DNA of 26,893 bases, taken from positions 1 to 26,893 of the forward strand of contig DAFJ01000021.1 of the NCBI GenBank assembly GCA_002497905.1, written 5' to 3'. A program made the position numbers and the translations under genes. The stretch is from Euryarchaeota archaeon UBA251 (GTDB lineage: Archaea > Thermoplasmatota > Poseidoniia > Poseidoniales > Thalassarchaeaceae). Positions 1-6,827 of the stretch are shown piece by piece. Every line of letters begins with the position of its first letter. Positions within the stretch are counted from its first letter, which is position 1. A model generated the notes under the pieces. That model did not search any database. It saw only the letters and a program-made list of their open reading frames with translations, and was not told the DNA's origin.

Positions 1-705
1 GCGAATCTCTGCTTTGGACATCTTCCGACCAGTAGCTTTCTCAATCATCTTAGGAAGATACGTCGATAGTTTCTGTACCGACATAGGCAGATCTCCATGT
101 TGCAAGATAGATGAGCGAACTGAGGCACTAGATATCCGATGGGAACGATTTGTCTTAGAGGATTGACGATTTGAACTACGACTCTTGCTCGAACCACTGC
201 CTTGTTTTGGAGACCCCTTCTTGTCCTTCACAGGAGCAGTAACCTCCACGGCAGGAGGTTGGACTTCCACTGCCTCCTCTACAGGCATCTTGAACTTCGG
301 ATCTGGAAGGAAAAGCTCGCCTGCGATTGAATACATCATACGATGAGTAGCCTTTGATCCACAATATCGTACAGAGTCCTTGCCAAGACGCTCCTTGTGA
401 TCCCTGAACAGGTCATTGCTCACAATCACACCCTTGAGTTGGATTGCAAGATCGAGGATAAAGGCGTCATCATCAGTCCCTGAAGGCGACTGAACGAAAT
501 GCACCGATGGATGCTCACGATATTCATTGACCCATTCCATGTTTGGGAAGGCTCTCTTTCCAGACATCCTGAACTGCGCGATTACTGGATAGACAGTGTG
601 ATCATCTGCAAGAAGTCGATCAAGTGCTGCACGGAGTTGCGTCCCGTTTCCTGAACTATCGACGCCCTGTCGAGCGATATTCGCCCCATCAAGAACCAGA
701 TTCAT
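1..705 (-). CDS. NYN/PIN-like (Regnase/Zc3h12a-type) ribonuclease, 3'-truncated
   Basis: The frame runs from ATG at 705 to the window edge without a stop, so 235 residues of the N-terminal part are visible. It begins with a buried strand and D-G-A-N (D6, N9), followed by D78-D79-D80-A-F-I and then V-S-N-D-L-F-R-D (D98, D102). This spacing and the VSND..RD block match the acidic metal-binding site of the Zc3h12a/Regnase-1 class of NYN endoribonucleases, so an RNA-cleaving role is expected from the family. Residues about 113-160 are a Pro/Val/Ser/Lys-rich linker. From about 185 a basic helical segment starts, possibly a second nucleic-acid-binding domain, but it is cut by the edge. The start is supported by a strong Shine-Dalgarno sequence (712-718). 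I see no cognate partner, so its RNA target is unknown. The fold call is fairly secure; the cellular role is not. Confidence 0.8.
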   Translation of the reverse strand, partial: MNLVLDGANIARQGVDSSGNGTQLRAALDRLLADDHTVYPVIAQFRMSGKRAFPNMEWVNEYREHPSVHFVQSPSGTDDDAFILDLAIQLKGVIVSNDLFRDHKERLGKDSVRYCGSKATHRMMYSIAGELFLPDPKFKMPVEEAVEVQPPAVEVTAPVKDKKGSPKQGSGSSKSRSSNRQSSKTNRSHRISSASVRSSILQHGDLPMSVQKLSTYLPKMIEKATGRKMSKAEIR

Positions 706-711
706 GCTACA

Positions 712-718
712 CACCTCC
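712..718 (-). promoter_or_regulatory. Shine-Dalgarno site of the NYN ribonuclease
   Basis: The minus strand reads GGAGGTG with six bases before the ATG at 705. It is a near-full match to the archaeal anti-SD sequence and fixes the start of the truncated gene. Confidence 0.75.
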
Positions 719-834
719 GGCCACTAGGACCTACGGTCAGCTTGTTGTTACGGTCAAAAATCAGGGAATCACCCCACACCCAAAAGGGATCCCGATCGCA
801 GCACACCCGGGGGGCGCTGTGAACGAGGATCACC

Positions 835-848
835 TGCACCGAAGTGCA
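835..848 (-). other. 5-bp hairpin with cUUCGg tetraloop
   Basis: Read on the minus strand this is TGCAC-TTCG-GTGCA, a perfect five-pair stem closed by C-G around UUCG, the exceptionally stable tetraloop class. It lies about 50 bases after the peroxiredoxin stop. It could be a 3'-UTR structure or part of a small RNA. There is no T-run after it, so I do not call it a terminator. Confidence 0.3.
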
Positions 849-898
849 ATGGATGATGAGCGCTAATGCTGGTGCTGTATGAACCCTATGACAGGACT

Positions 899-1360
899 TC
901 AGGCCCCGATATGAGCGAATAAAGCCTCATAATCGGGCTCCATACCAGGATTGTCAGAATACCAAGCATACCCAATCGTACCATCTTGCTCTACAACGAA
1001 AACTGAACGTTGAGCTACAGTATATCCCTTAATTACAAAGTCATCGAATGTGACCCCATATGCAGTAATGACCTCTCGATGAACGTCAGATAGAAGCGGA
1101 TACGCGATACCATTAGCATCTGCAAACGCCTTGTTGGAAAACGGAGAATCTACAGATATCCCGATTACATCGCAATCACTGGCTGAAAGAGAAGACATTG
1201 CATCGTTCACTGTACAAACCTGATTTGTGCACACACCGGTAAAAGCCGCAGGATAGAACGAGAGAATCACCCGCCGACCCTTGTATGATGACAAGGTAGT
1301 GTCATTCTTGTCCTGATCCTTCAGCGTAAAGTCTGGGGCCTTATCTCCAATATCGACCAT
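899..1360 (-). CDS. Peroxiredoxin, AhpC/TSA superfamily (PrxQ/BCP-like)
   Basis: A 153-residue cytosolic peroxiredoxin that would reduce peroxides at the expense of a thiol reductant. The thioredoxin fold starts with G-D-K-A-P-D-F-T-L (5-13). The active-site motif P-x3-T-x2-C is present as P37, T41, C44, and a second cysteine follows five residues later (C49), the arrangement of many PrxQ/BCP enzymes in which the pair forms the reaction disulfide. A third cysteine is at 63. Length is normal for the family. The ATG at 1360 is preceded by a TAGGTG-like ribosome-binding site. It points the same way as the NYN gene but is 193 bases from it, so an operon is doubtful. The upstream neighbour at 1447 is divergent. 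Family is clear; whether it is strictly 1-Cys or 2-Cys is inferred. Confidence 0.92.
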   Translation of the reverse strand: MVDIGDKAPDFTLKDQDKNDTTLSSYKGRRVILSFYPAAFTGVCTNQVCTVNDAMSSLSASDCDVIGISVDSPFSNKAFADANGIAYPLLSDVHREVITAYGVTFDDFVIKGYTVAQRSVFVVEQDGTIGYAWYSDNPGMEPDYEALFAHIGA

Positions 1361-1446
1361 ACACCTACCGGGAAAAGCGAGTCCATGAAGAATACCCTTG
1401 CTTCAGAACCTCCTCAGGCCCGATTATACGTCGTTGGATTCATGCC

Positions 1447-1953
1447 ATGGAAGATATAGGGCGCATCATGGTTGCACGCGGAGACCGGGTTCTCACCGCC
1501 ATCGCAATTGATCGCGAAGCAAGTGAAGAAGTACTTGCGATGATGATCGAGGATGAGGACTTGGAGATGGTAATTAGAGGGTTTATGGCAGATGCAGAAA
1601 GCACCGACATCATCGAAATCCGAATCGATAGTTGGACTGTCGGAACTATTGGTCCAGATGCACGAGAAATGGAACGCACCCTCCGACGTGATGCTTGCCC
1701 GGTCTGTACCAGGACTAGTTTCTGGATAGAGGATGACGAGGTGCGTGCGGGATGCCATGATCGACTATGCAAAGCTTGGATTGAGCCGAACTCTGTCGAT
1801 GAGGACCGTATCGACTGTGGATGGCCCTCTGCCCAAAGAACGCGAGCATGCAGTAGTTTTGGTGAAGCGAAGAGGGTCCTAACCCAGATGAGAGCCGAGG
1901 CGGAAGCGAATGCTTCTGAAACAACAGATGTTGTTGACGTATCCGAATTCTGA
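1447..1953 (+). CDS. Hypothetical protein with a possible zinc site
   Basis: I do not recognise this 168-residue protein. The N-terminal 80 residues are acidic and mixed alpha/beta. A cysteine cluster follows: C84-x2-C87, then C103-H104-x3-C108, which could hold one zinc ion, with further cysteines at 124 and 135. The C-terminal 30 residues are Ala/Glu/Asp/Val-rich and look disordered. Evidence that it is real: an uninterrupted frame, the cysteine clustering, and a TGA stop that directly abuts the stop of convergent argS (no bases between). The start is uncertain; ATG at 1447 is the first one in frame. A TATA-like ATTATAC (1423-1429) lies only about 20 bases upstream, so a start at ATG 1468 or a leaderless mRNA are both possible. 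The opposite strand carries a 180-codon open frame that I regard as a shadow. Confidence 0.65.
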   Translation: MEDIGRIMVARGDRVLTAIAIDREASEEVLAMMIEDEDLEMVIRGFMADAESTDIIEIRIDSWTVGTIGPDAREMERTLRRDACPVCTRTSFWIEDDEVRAGCHDRLCKAWIEPNSVDEDRIDCGWPSAQRTRACSSFGEAKRVLTQMRAEAEANASETTDVVDVSEF

Positions 1954-3690
1954 TTACATTCTCTCAGGTGCTTCGATGCCAAGCAAAGAAAGCCCGATTT
2001 TTAGAGACCTAGCCGTCGCATCACACAATCGTAGTCGGCCATTGCGAACCTCTGGGTCCTCAGCAATGAGTACTGGGCAGTTCTCATAGAATGAGGTGAA
2101 AGCAGAAGATATTGAAAGTAAGTGAGTACAAAGACGATTAGGCATTAAATCACGAGCTGAAGATTCGAATGAATCCCTATAGGACAACAGGCTGCGAGCC
2201 AATCTAGCCTCATAATGATCATTAATATTAATCGGATAATCTACCCAATCTGAATTATTTGCCTTTGTGAAAATAGAGCATATTCGAGCATGTGCGTACT
2301 GAAGATATGGTGAGGTATCACCCTCAAAAGAAAGCATCTTTGACCAATCAAATACGTAGTCTCGCGTCCGATCATTACTAAGATCTGCAAACTTCACTGC
2401 TCCGATACCAACAGCACGAGCAATTTGTCTCTTCTCGTCGGATTCAAGCCCAGGATTCTTCTCATCTACGACTGCATTTGCCCTCAATATAGACTCTTCA
2501 AGCAAATCAACGAGTTTGACTGCAGATCCCGAACGGGACTTCAGAACCTTACCATCGGAACCAAGGACTGAGCCGAAGTTCACGTGCTCAGAACGGTGTC
2601 CTTCGCCCAATAGACCAGCCATACGGCATACTTCGAAGACCATTTCGAAATGTCGAGACTGAGGAGTCCCCACGACATATAGTAAATCATCAGCATTGAG
2701 GCGTTCTGTGCGATCTATGATGCATGCAATATCAGTGGTAGCATAGTTGTAGCCTCCGTCGCCCTTTCGGATAATCAAGGGTAGTGGCTCTCCTTCACGG
2801 TTAAGATGGCCACCTGGGAAAACAACATCTGCACCACCACTCTCCTCAAGAATACCCGCATCCGAAAGACGAGACACAACCGATGGGAGGAGTGGATGAT
2901 AGGCCGACTCCCCCATTAGATCCTCATCTACAAGAAGGACATCTAACAACCGATACACTTCGTTGAAGTAACGGGTGGATTCATTCACCAAGACTTTCCA
3001 AAGGTGCAACGTTTCCTCATCACCACCCTGAAGCAGCACTACACGTGCACGGGATCTAGCAGCAAAATCAGAGTCTTCATCGAACTTCCCGCGAGCAGCC
3101 TTGTAGAAACTATCGAGATCACCTACACAAAGCTCATCTCCCGCTTCAGCCTCTCCAAGATCGAGAAGATGTTCAATCAGCATACCGAAGGGTGTACCCC
3201 AGTCACCAATATGATTCTCGCGAATCACGGTGTGTCCTTGATAGGTCAAAATTCGTGCTAGAGCGTCACCTATTACCGTTGAACGAAGATGTCCCACATG
3301 CATCTCCTTCGCAACGTTTGGGGACGAGTAATCAATCGCAACATTTCGGGGCACCTCTGCCTTTGTGACCCCAAGACGCGGATCAGAGGCTACTTCAGTT
3401 ACGCGCTTGGAGAGCCAACTATTTGTTGCCTTGATGTTGACGAAACCATTCATCGATGTAACTTGGGCAACTCCCTCAAGATGAGGAGTTATCGCAGTGC
3501 AGATATTTTCAGCGATTTCTACTGGTGATTTACGCAGAACTCGGGCAAGAGAATGGCAAGCCATAGCCAAATCTCCGTGATCAGAGACAGTAGATGGGCC
3601 TAGAAGAGAGAGCCAATCAGACTCATCTATTCCAAAAGTGGACATGCCCTGTCTGATACCTGGAATTGTGGCTTCAATTAGGACATCCAT
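1954..3690 (-). CDS. argS: Arginyl-tRNA synthetase
   Basis: A 578-residue class I aminoacyl-tRNA synthetase that charges tRNA-Arg. The class I signature HVGH is at 131-134, within S-S-P-N-V-A-K-E-M-H-V-G-H, typical of ArgRS. The KMSKS counterpart is K-S-R-S-G (384-388), the usual degenerate ArgRS form. The N-terminal 110 residues correspond to the tRNA D-loop-recognising domain; the C-terminal helical anticodon-binding domain ends in the typical L-G-I-x-A-P-E-R-M. Length is normal. It follows aRF1 on the same strand with a 5-base gap, so the two are almost certainly cotranscribed. The 3' third is visibly AT-rich (about 28% GC for 2221-2280 by hand count). Its stop abuts the convergent gene at 1447-1953. 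Confidence 0.97.
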   Translation of the reverse strand: MDVLIEATIPGIRQGMSTFGIDESDWLSLLGPSTVSDHGDLAMACHSLARVLRKSPVEIAENICTAITPHLEGVAQVTSMNGFVNIKATNSWLSKRVTEVASDPRLGVTKAEVPRNVAIDYSSPNVAKEMHVGHLRSTVIGDALARILTYQGHTVIRENHIGDWGTPFGMLIEHLLDLGEAEAGDELCVGDLDSFYKAARGKFDEDSDFAARSRARVVLLQGGDEETLHLWKVLVNESTRYFNEVYRLLDVLLVDEDLMGESAYHPLLPSVVSRLSDAGILEESGGADVVFPGGHLNREGEPLPLIIRKGDGGYNYATTDIACIIDRTERLNADDLLYVVGTPQSRHFEMVFEVCRMAGLLGEGHRSEHVNFGSVLGSDGKVLKSRSGSAVKLVDLLEESILRANAVVDEKNPGLESDEKRQIARAVGIGAVKFADLSNDRTRDYVFDWSKMLSFEGDTSPYLQYAHARICSIFTKANNSDWVDYPININDHYEARLARSLLSYRDSFESSARDLMPNRLCTHLLSISSAFTSFYENCPVLIAEDPEVRNGRLRLCDATARSLKIGLSLLGIEAPERM

Positions 3691-3695
3691 TCACA

Positions 3696-4949
3696 TCAAC
3701 TCCATGCATATCGGAGGATTGCCCCCATCCCTCCGAAGGCATCCAGTAATGTCTGTCCTTCCTCGCTATCACCTGAAATAATGGATACTTTGGCTGAAGT
3801 ATGAGCCGCGAGCGCTGTGAGTTCATCCACGAGGGTCTCGGTCGCCTCATCATCGAGACGAACACGATCTGACGACGCACCACATGACACACAGTCTGGA
3901 AGGGGGCTTCCCTTGTCATCTGTCCTCTGCCATTCATGCTTGCAGAGTTGACATCTATAGGTTGAACGGACCTTTCTCAATCCTTCGCTAAGGAGTAAAT
4001 TATCAACAGCTCCGGCATCCAAAGCCTGTCGAATCAAAATCTCTCCATAAGTCGCCTTGGGGTGTGCCTGATTGAGCTCCTGTAGGAAGCGATCAACTAT
4101 ACCACGCTCCTCATCGAGAGCAATACGATCCATTAGAGAGCCAGCACGCTGAACAAGTTCTCTGAGTCCGGACTCGTTAGAGTAACCTACATCGAAGAAA
4201 GGCTCGCGTATCTTCTTCGCAACCTCATGATGGAAATAGCCATGCTTCACAACATAGTCCTTAGTCGCCCCAGGTCCACCGATGATAATGCCCTGTATAT
4301 TTTCCAAATGCTGCAACCAATAATCACAAGCAAGTTCTGTGGATTTCTTGAAGAACTTGTGTGCAGCCTCTTCAATGAGCCTCTCGAATCTCTGAGCAGA
4401 TTGGCCTCCCTGCCGATGCTTTCCCATAATATTCGACTGCATCTCCTCTTGGCAGTGAATTCGGCTACCTGTTGCGATTCCATATGCACATTCTCCTCTA
4501 TCAATAACGAACAGGCCATATGAGGTGCGATCAATTAGCATCTCCTGAAGTTGGGTGAGTTCAAAAGTCGAATCGCAACGATATCGGAATGACTGAATTG
4601 AATCAGGAGGATCGTCCACGACGATATTCATCAGACGCGTCTTGTTGTTACCTACGATAACGTGGCCCACAAATAGAGCAAGCCCGAAATTACCGGGTGT
4701 AGGATAACGATTCAATGTCGATATCGCGGATTCAATCGCATCAGTCACATGCTTCTTGGTCGATTTCGACTTAATGTTCTGCGCCTGCCCAAGTTCTTGA
4801 GACAACTGCCCGCGAACATCAGATATCTGGCGATCCGGAGGTACGATTACAGATACTAGTTCCGTCCCCATTCCCCGCATGCCCTCAAGTTCCTGTAAGG
4901 CATTCTTCAGGCGGAGGCGTCGCTGCTGCATCTCCAAATCATCGGACAT
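3696..4949 (-). CDS. prf1: Peptide chain release factor aRF1
   Basis: A 417-residue archaeal/eukaryotic-type class 1 release factor that recognises all three stop codons and triggers peptidyl-tRNA hydrolysis. The stop-codon reading motifs N-I-K-S (58-61) and Y-x-C-x3-F (Y123, C125, F129) are intact. The catalytic G-G-Q is at 181-183 in the context G-K-H-R-Q-G-G-Q-S. The C-terminal domain carries a zinc-ribbon insertion with C333-x2-C336 and C353-x2-C356, as seen in many archaeal aRF1 proteins. The start at 4949 is supported by an SD sequence at 4957-4963. First gene of a two-gene unit with argS; diverges from pyrH across a 112-base gap. Confidence 0.97.
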   Translation of the reverse strand: MSDDLEMQQRRLRLKNALQELEGMRGMGTELVSVIVPPDRQISDVRGQLSQELGQAQNIKSKSTKKHVTDAIESAISTLNRYPTPGNFGLALFVGHVIVGNNKTRLMNIVVDDPPDSIQSFRYRCDSTFELTQLQEMLIDRTSYGLFVIDRGECAYGIATGSRIHCQEEMQSNIMGKHRQGGQSAQRFERLIEEAAHKFFKKSTELACDYWLQHLENIQGIIIGGPGATKDYVVKHGYFHHEVAKKIREPFFDVGYSNESGLRELVQRAGSLMDRIALDEERGIVDRFLQELNQAHPKATYGEILIRQALDAGAVDNLLLSEGLRKVRSTYRCQLCKHEWQRTDDKGSPLPDCVSCGASSDRVRLDDEATETLVDELTALAAHTSAKVSIISGDSEEGQTLLDAFGGMGAILRYAWS

Positions 4950-4956
4950 CCTGCTG

Positions 4957-4963
4957 CACCTCC
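4957..4963 (-). promoter_or_regulatory. Shine-Dalgarno site of aRF1
   Basis: The minus strand reads GGAGGTG seven bases before the ATG at 4949, fixing the aRF1 start and excluding a longer N-terminus. Confidence 0.7.
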
Positions 4964-5061
4964 ATCGTGAGGGCCCGAAGCCCGCATTTGAACCCTGTTC
5001 ACCGAATCAGGGGCGAAAGTATGCAACGGATTGATGAGCCGCTTCCATCGGTCAATGTAAG

Positions 5062-5766
5062 ATGACAGTCCGTGTCGCCGCCTTGGGAGGGAGCCTTCTG
5101 CGACCTGAAGTCGAGGACCGCCAAGCATGGCTACGCAGCCTTTCAGAGTCTGTCAGAGACATAACAAGACGTGGGATTAGGCTCGTCCTTGTCGTAGGCG
5201 GAGGAGCTCCCGCTCGTGAGGGAATTCAATTAGCGGAGCCATTAATTGGCGAAGATGTTGCAGCACTGGACCGCATCGGTATCGCCGCAACCCGCCTCAA
5301 CGCTAGAATCGTCTCAGAGGCAATTAGTTGCGCTGGAATTGAGGTCCCGGACACAATCCCTGAATCTATTGAAAACGCATTATTACTCGCCGCAGAAAAC
5401 GCCGTGGTAATCATGGGTGGAACAGTTCCAGGACATACTACTGATAATGTGGCAATCATGATGGCATGTGCCCTAGAAGCGGATCGGTGTCTAATTGCCA
5501 CAAATGTGAGCCATGTCCACAGTGCAGATCCACGGAATAATCCAGATGCCATTCGATTTGAAGAGATGTCACATGACGAATTACGAGAAATTGTCGGACC
5601 CCCCATTCATCGTTCAGCAGGCGGTAGCGGAGTCATTGATCCAATCGGGGCCGACCGTGCGAGGAAAGCGGGACTACCACTAGCCGTCCTGGATGGGAGA
5701 CACATGGAACGGCTCCATGCTTGCCTCTGTGGGGAAGCGTTTGAAGGCACGAATATCGAGGGATGA
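5062..5766 (+). CDS. pyrH: UMP kinase, archaeal PyrH type
   Basis: A 234-residue amino-acid-kinase-fold enzyme that phosphorylates UMP to UDP. It opens with A-L-G-G-S (7-11), has V-V-G-G-G-x-P-A-R (44-52) for phosphate binding, I-G-I-x-A-T-R-L-N-A-R (72-82), the M-G-G-T-V-P-G-H-T-T-D block (118-128) and A-T-N-V-x3-H-S-A-D-P-R-x-N-P (146-161). These elements in this order mark the archaeal UMP kinase rather than bacterial PyrH or isopentenyl phosphate kinase. It fits with carAB and dut elsewhere in the window as pyrimidine nucleotide metabolism. No SD is obvious before ATG 5062. The next gene starts 3 bases after its stop, implying cotranscription. Confidence 0.93.
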   Translation: MTVRVAALGGSLLRPEVEDRQAWLRSLSESVRDITRRGIRLVLVVGGGAPAREGIQLAEPLIGEDVAALDRIGIAATRLNARIVSEAISCAGIEVPDTIPESIENALLLAAENAVVIMGGTVPGHTTDNVAIMMACALEADRCLIATNVSHVHSADPRNNPDAIRFEEMSHDELREIVGPPIHRSAGGSGVIDPIGADRARKAGLPLAVLDGRHMERLHACLCGEAFEGTNIEG

Positions 5767-5769
5767 GAC

Positions 5770-6057
5770 ATGGCGAAGGGGTCTAAGATTGCAGAGCGGA
5801 TTCGTTCCAATGTTGATCGCGTCCGAAAGCAGGCTAAGACTGACCTGAAATCCGTGCCACCTCATCGGCATTGTGTGGTTTGTCGTGCTGTTATTCGTGT
5901 CGACTCGGACCCCCCAATCTGTAGTAATGCGAACTGTGAAGCTAAACATAGCAAGAACGAGAGGTCTCGAAAGCAACTCTCTATCCTGATGTATATCTTC
6001 CCTGCAATCGCTGTACTTCTAGTCATTCTGAATGTCACAGGAGGCGGGACAGTATGA
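5770..6057 (+). CDS. DUF2116-type zinc-ribbon protein with C-terminal membrane anchor
   Basis: A 95-residue protein with a basic N-terminus (1-30), a zinc-binding core C35-x2-C38 and C51-x4-C56, a basic stretch, and one hydrophobic helix at about 70-89 (L-M-Y-I-F-P-A-I-A-V-L-L-V-I-L). This layout, short treble-clef-like zinc site followed by a single C-terminal TM helix, matches the archaeal DUF2116 family, whose function is unknown. The soluble part probably faces the cytosol given the flanking Lys/Arg. It starts 3 bases after pyrH and its TGA overlaps the next ATG (ATGA), so it is tightly coupled to both neighbours. Confidence 0.82.
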   Translation: MAKGSKIAERIRSNVDRVRKQAKTDLKSVPPHRHCVVCRAVIRVDSDPPICSNANCEAKHSKNERSRKQLSILMYIFPAIAVLLVILNVTGGGTV

Positions 6058-6653
6058 CATCCATAGTTATGCGAGTTCTGTCTTTATTTCCAATGATTGT
6101 CGCAATTATTTGCGGCATCTTACTACTTGCTAGTTTGATTGGTATTGATGCACCGGAACAAAGTGAGCAGGTACCACTGATTCCTTGTGGCGTACCTGGC
6201 TTCCAATCTTGCCCAGTTGGCATGACATCAGATAACCTCACAATTCCCCCCGGATTTGTACTCCTAGACATCGATGCAACAATCGAATGGGAACGCCCAG
6301 ACGTCTCTTGGATAGGCCTCGTAGATGCATCAGCGGCAGATACCTGTCCACCAGATGATAATGGTCTCACAGATTGTGAAGCAAGTGAATTTGATTTTCT
6401 AGCAGGCGGCAATGGTACAGATGGCATGTTTGAGTATTCCTTCGATCCTGGCGACACTCGTTTCGTTACGGGAGGTAACCCTGGTAGCGCAGATCTTGCC
6501 TCCCAAAAGGTAACGATCAATATCGAATGTTCGCTAACTTGGTGGGTTGAAGCACTACTTTTCCTTGCAGGAGCAGGACTCCTCGGAAGCGCATTCGACA
6601 TGAACTTCCCACTCGTAAGTGGCCTCATCGGTCGATTCGGTAAGAAAGTATGA
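6054..6653 (+). CDS. Two-TM membrane protein with cysteine-containing extracytoplasmic domain
   Basis: I do not recognise the family. The 199 residues comprise an N-terminal hydrophobic helix (about 9-31), a 125-residue acidic domain of mostly beta character containing cysteines in C-G-V-P-G-F-Q-S-C, D-T-C-P-P-D-D and T-D-C-E, and a second hydrophobic helix near 162-184, then a short basic tail. With both ends cytosolic the acidic, cysteine-paired domain would be outside; disulfide bonding is inference. The ATGA overlap with the DUF2116 gene implies translational coupling and perhaps a shared membrane complex. A 234-codon open frame on the opposite strand is a shadow: it lacks domain-like features and runs against the coupled plus-strand genes. 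Confidence 0.75.
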   Translation: MTSIVMRVLSLFPMIVAIICGILLLASLIGIDAPEQSEQVPLIPCGVPGFQSCPVGMTSDNLTIPPGFVLLDIDATIEWERPDVSWIGLVDASAADTCPPDDNGLTDCEASEFDFLAGGNGTDGMFEYSFDPGDTRFVTGGNPGSADLASQKVTINIECSLTWWVEALLFLAGAGLLGSAFDMNFPLVSGLIGRFGKKV

Positions 6654-6704
6654 GCAGGGATTACTCGCCAACGCGTTGAAGAACCGGGGGTTAATCCCAG
6701 TATC

Positions 6705-6827
6705 ATGGATGTAGTCCGATGTGAAGGATGTGGACGCACGATCGATGTCAGTGCTCTACGTTCAAGCTACGGTGGATTCGATGTATACTGCACCATCTGC
6801 GGCCATACCGGCCATATCAACCCCTGA
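6705..6827 (+). CDS. 40-residue zinc-ribbon microprotein
   Basis: A very short gene: ATG at 6705, TGA at 6825-6827, 40 residues. The protein has C6-x2-C9 (R-C-E-G-C-G-R) and C29-x2-C32 (Y-C-T-I-C-G-H) separated by 19 residues, with G following each knuckle, the classic two-knuckle zinc ribbon with almost nothing outside it; H34 and H37 lie after the second knuckle. It is in the same frame as the preceding membrane gene, 51 bases after its TGA. Its own stop directly abuts the stop of the convergent GTPase gene. The precise motif in such a short frame makes chance unlikely. Candidate roles are a nucleic-acid-binding or ribosome-associated zinc ribbon; no specific function can be assigned. Confidence 0.72.
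   Translation: MDVVRCEGCGRTIDVSALRSSYGGFDVYCTICGHTGHINP

Larger units (their letters stand above)
706..898. other. Intergenic region without a recognised gene
   Basis: 193 bases separate the peroxiredoxin stop from the NYN start, both on the minus strand. I looked for a tRNA T-arm and an acceptor stem on both strands and found none. The region holds the NYN ribosome-binding site, a GGGATCCC palindrome (786-793) and a small tetraloop hairpin (835-848). A short plus-strand reading frame at 624-866 overlaps the NYN gene and has no protein-like features. Confidence 0.5.

Noticed and set aside
706..898. Possible tRNA gene
   Set aside because: No acceptor stem or GTTC-type T-arm that pairs on either strand.
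852..900. Possible C/D-box small RNA
   Set aside because: An ATGATGA C-box match occurs at 853-859, but no CTGA D box or convincing C'/D' pair follows at the right distance.
1440..1982. 180-codon minus-strand open frame antisense to the gene at 1447-1953
   Set aside because: It overlaps the end of argS, is Ser/Arg-rich without any domain pattern, and the plus frame has a clustered Cys motif and an abutting stop.
5226..5606. 126-codon minus-strand frame within pyrH
   Set aside because: Lies wholly inside a strongly conserved enzyme gene; a frame shadow.
6035..6739. 234-codon minus-strand open frame
   Set aside because: Antisense to a coupled plus-strand pair (ATGA overlap) with clear TM helices; its own product is Pro/Ser-rich and featureless.
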